From Oscillospiraceae bacterium (GTDB lineage: Bacteria; Bacillota; Clostridia; Saccharofermentanales; Saccharofermentanaceae), in contig CACWXL010000010.1 in assembly GCA_902764825.1 (NCBI GenBank), positions 1-61,116 on the forward strand: a stretch of DNA of 61,116 nt, read 5' to 3'. Below, piece after piece: positions 60,023 to 61,116 of this stretch. A model generated the notes under the pieces. That model was not told where the DNA came from. It did no database searches and worked only from the letters and a program-made list of their open reading frames with translations. Numbering within the stretch: the stretch's first letter is position 1; every line of letters starts with the position of its first letter. The position numbers and the translations under genes are program-made.

Positions 60023-61116
60023 ATGAAAATTTGTGTTTTTATCGGCGACATGTACAGAGACTTTGCTATGGGTATCCTTAAGCAGCTCGATTTCTATGCC
60101 CGCGAAAAGGGCTACCGGATCGATGTTTTCGGAATCTGTTCCATGCCTACAAAGAACCCTCTCCATGTCATCGGTTATAAGAGCATATTGTCCCTGCCGA
60201 ATGTCCATGAGTATGACGGTGTCATCTTATGCTACGACACGCTTATCCATGAGGGGGTTGCAAAGGATCTTGTAGAAGATCTTTTGGCCGATAACGATGC
60301 TCCGCCGGTCGTCTGCATAAGAGCAGAGATCTCCGGTTTTTATAATGTAGTTCCGGACAACAGAGCGTTGATGCACGATATCGCAAAGCACGTTATCGAG
60401 AAGTGCAAGACAAATGATATCGGATTCGTAACGGGCAGAGATGACTTAGACGACTCAATTGAGAGAAGACTGGGATTCGAAGATGCCATGCGTGAAGCAG
60501 GCAAGAAGTTATCAGACAAGAAGATCTTCCACGGCAATTACTGGTCCGACCAGGGCCCTGAGATGGCTGATTTCTTCATCAAGAAGAACGGCAAGCTCCC
60601 TGAAGCGATAATCTGTTCGAATGACTACGAAGCGATCGCGCTCTGCAATGAGCTCCGCAAGAGAGGTTATACCGTACCACAGGATGTCATGATCAGCGGC
60701 GTTGATAATGCACAGGGCGCAGCAGATCATATACCGTCCATAACCACGATCGAGATCTCCAATGCGGTCTTTGTGGATACAGCGATAGAGGTCCTTGAGG
60801 ATGTTATCGCAGGCAAGAAGCCTGATCTGAATATCTACGTTCCGGGCACCCTGATCCTGCGCGAGAGTACGAATGACCTGTTTGTTGAAAGAGATATCTT
60901 CTCTGAGCTGTTAGATCTTACCGCGACGATATCGATCAATACCGAGAACATGAGAGAATATGTTGTTATCGGTGATCTTTTCGAGGGCGCCCTCACAAAA
61001 GATGCAGGCAAGGAAATCACGCTCGAACAGTTCAAGACAATAGAGAGCATGAAGTCCTGTTATATCTGCAGATACAGGGAAGAGAACCGCGAGCTTGTCG
61101 GGTATTTTACCAACAG
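60023..61116 (+). CDS. LacI/periplasmic-binding-like sensor protein, 3' end outside window
   Basis: About 364 residues visible from the ATG at 60023; the stop lies beyond the window. The sequence begins directly with a periplasmic-binding-like fold (MKICVFIGDMYRDFAMGILKQ), with no helix-turn-helix, and continues like the effector domain of LacI-type proteins (GFVTGRDDLDDSIERRLGFEDAM, VMISGVDNAQGAADHIPSITTIEIS). After ~residue 290 an unrelated helical segment starts. In Clostridia such cytosolic sugar-sensor domains are often joined to a GGDEF, kinase or AraC output domain, which would lie past the window edge. Confidence 0.75.
   Translation, partial: MKICVFIGDMYRDFAMGILKQLDFYAREKGYRIDVFGICSMPTKNPLHVIGYKSILSLPNVHEYDGVILCYDTLIHEGVAKDLVEDLLADNDAPPVVCIRAEISGFYNVVPDNRALMHDIAKHVIEKCKTNDIGFVTGRDDLDDSIERRLGFEDAMREAGKKLSDKKIFHGNYWSDQGPEMADFFIKKNGKLPEAIICSNDYEAIALCNELRKRGYTVPQDVMISGVDNAQGAADHIPSITTIEISNAVFVDTAIEVLEDVIAGKKPDLNIYVPGTLILRESTNDLFVERDIFSELLDLTATISINTENMREYVVIGDLFEGALTKDAGKEITLEQFKTIESMKSCYICRYREENRELVGYFTN

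Noticed and set aside
1..61116. tRNA, rRNA, tmRNA, SRP RNA, insertion sequences or prophage
   Set aside because: No TPsiC-like GGTTCRAAYCC arms, no rRNA core sequences, no transposase or integrase genes and no phage structural genes were seen.

Overview
The window looks like a chromosome segment of an anaerobic Gram-positive bacterium of the class Clostridia (Bacillota), probably a gut or rumen carbohydrate fermenter. This is inferred from gene content: YesM/YesN-type two-component systems, many lipoprotein solute-binding proteins, an iron-containing alcohol dehydrogenase of the butanol dehydrogenase type, a PadR-DUF2812 pair, an Lsa/Vga-like ABC-F protein, a GH94 phosphorylase, strong Shine-Dalgarno sites and no outer-membrane genes. 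The genus cannot be fixed from the sequence. I saw no rRNA, tRNA, phage, transposase or cas gene.

Layout. 1-6.5 kb is a sugar-sensing region: the 5' part of a YtfQ-like sugar-binding lipoprotein gene, a divergent GntR/LacI-type (AraR-like) regulator, and a minus-strand operon of response regulator, sensor kinase and a second YtfQ-like binding protein without permeases. 6.6-13.8 kb holds a GNAT acetyltransferase, an MFS exporter, a PutP symporter with an apparent 39-residue internal deletion, an OmpR-type two-component pair and a membrane XRE protein. 13.9-18.3 kb holds an SDR/alcohol dehydrogenase operon, a CorA-like Mg2+ transporter with a tiny upstream ORF, a methyltransferase and a possible small RNA. 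Two arrays of 39-bp dyads repeating every ~73 bp (10137-10468 and 15897-16079) follow the putP and alcohol dehydrogenase operons.

18.3-36.7 kb is accessory: three large fused solute-binding lipoproteins without transporters, a LuxE-LuxC pair, a ParB/Srx-like unknown, a membrane-anchored Ntn hydrolase with a lipoprotein partner, an AT-rich operon of secreted or lipid-anchored proteins, and a zinc-ribbon membrane protein. 37-38.7 kb is an ABC-F resistance-type gene behind a leader peptide, a terminator and a hairpin over its ribosome binding site. 38.7-51 kb holds a flavodoxin-like reductase, a DUF6020 membrane protein, a PadR-DUF2812-CPBP operon with twin operators, small membrane proteins, a GT2 glycosyltransferase tail-to-tail with an MprF-like flippase-domain protein, and a GH94 phosphorylase. 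51-61.1 kb holds alanine dehydrogenase, a diguanylate cyclase next to adenine deaminase, an AzgA-type purine permease, zinc-ribbon membrane proteins, VanZ, glycerate kinase and the start of a LacI-like sensor gene that runs off the window.

Themes. Carbohydrate sensing and uptake, purine salvage (adenine deaminase plus permease), fermentation redox (alcohol and alanine dehydrogenases) and cell-surface lipoproteins dominate. Genes are packed tightly, with several convergent pairs sharing or abutting stop codons. The least explained elements are the 73-bp phased dyad arrays, the small-RNA candidate at 18.1-18.3 kb and the AT-rich secreted-protein operon.
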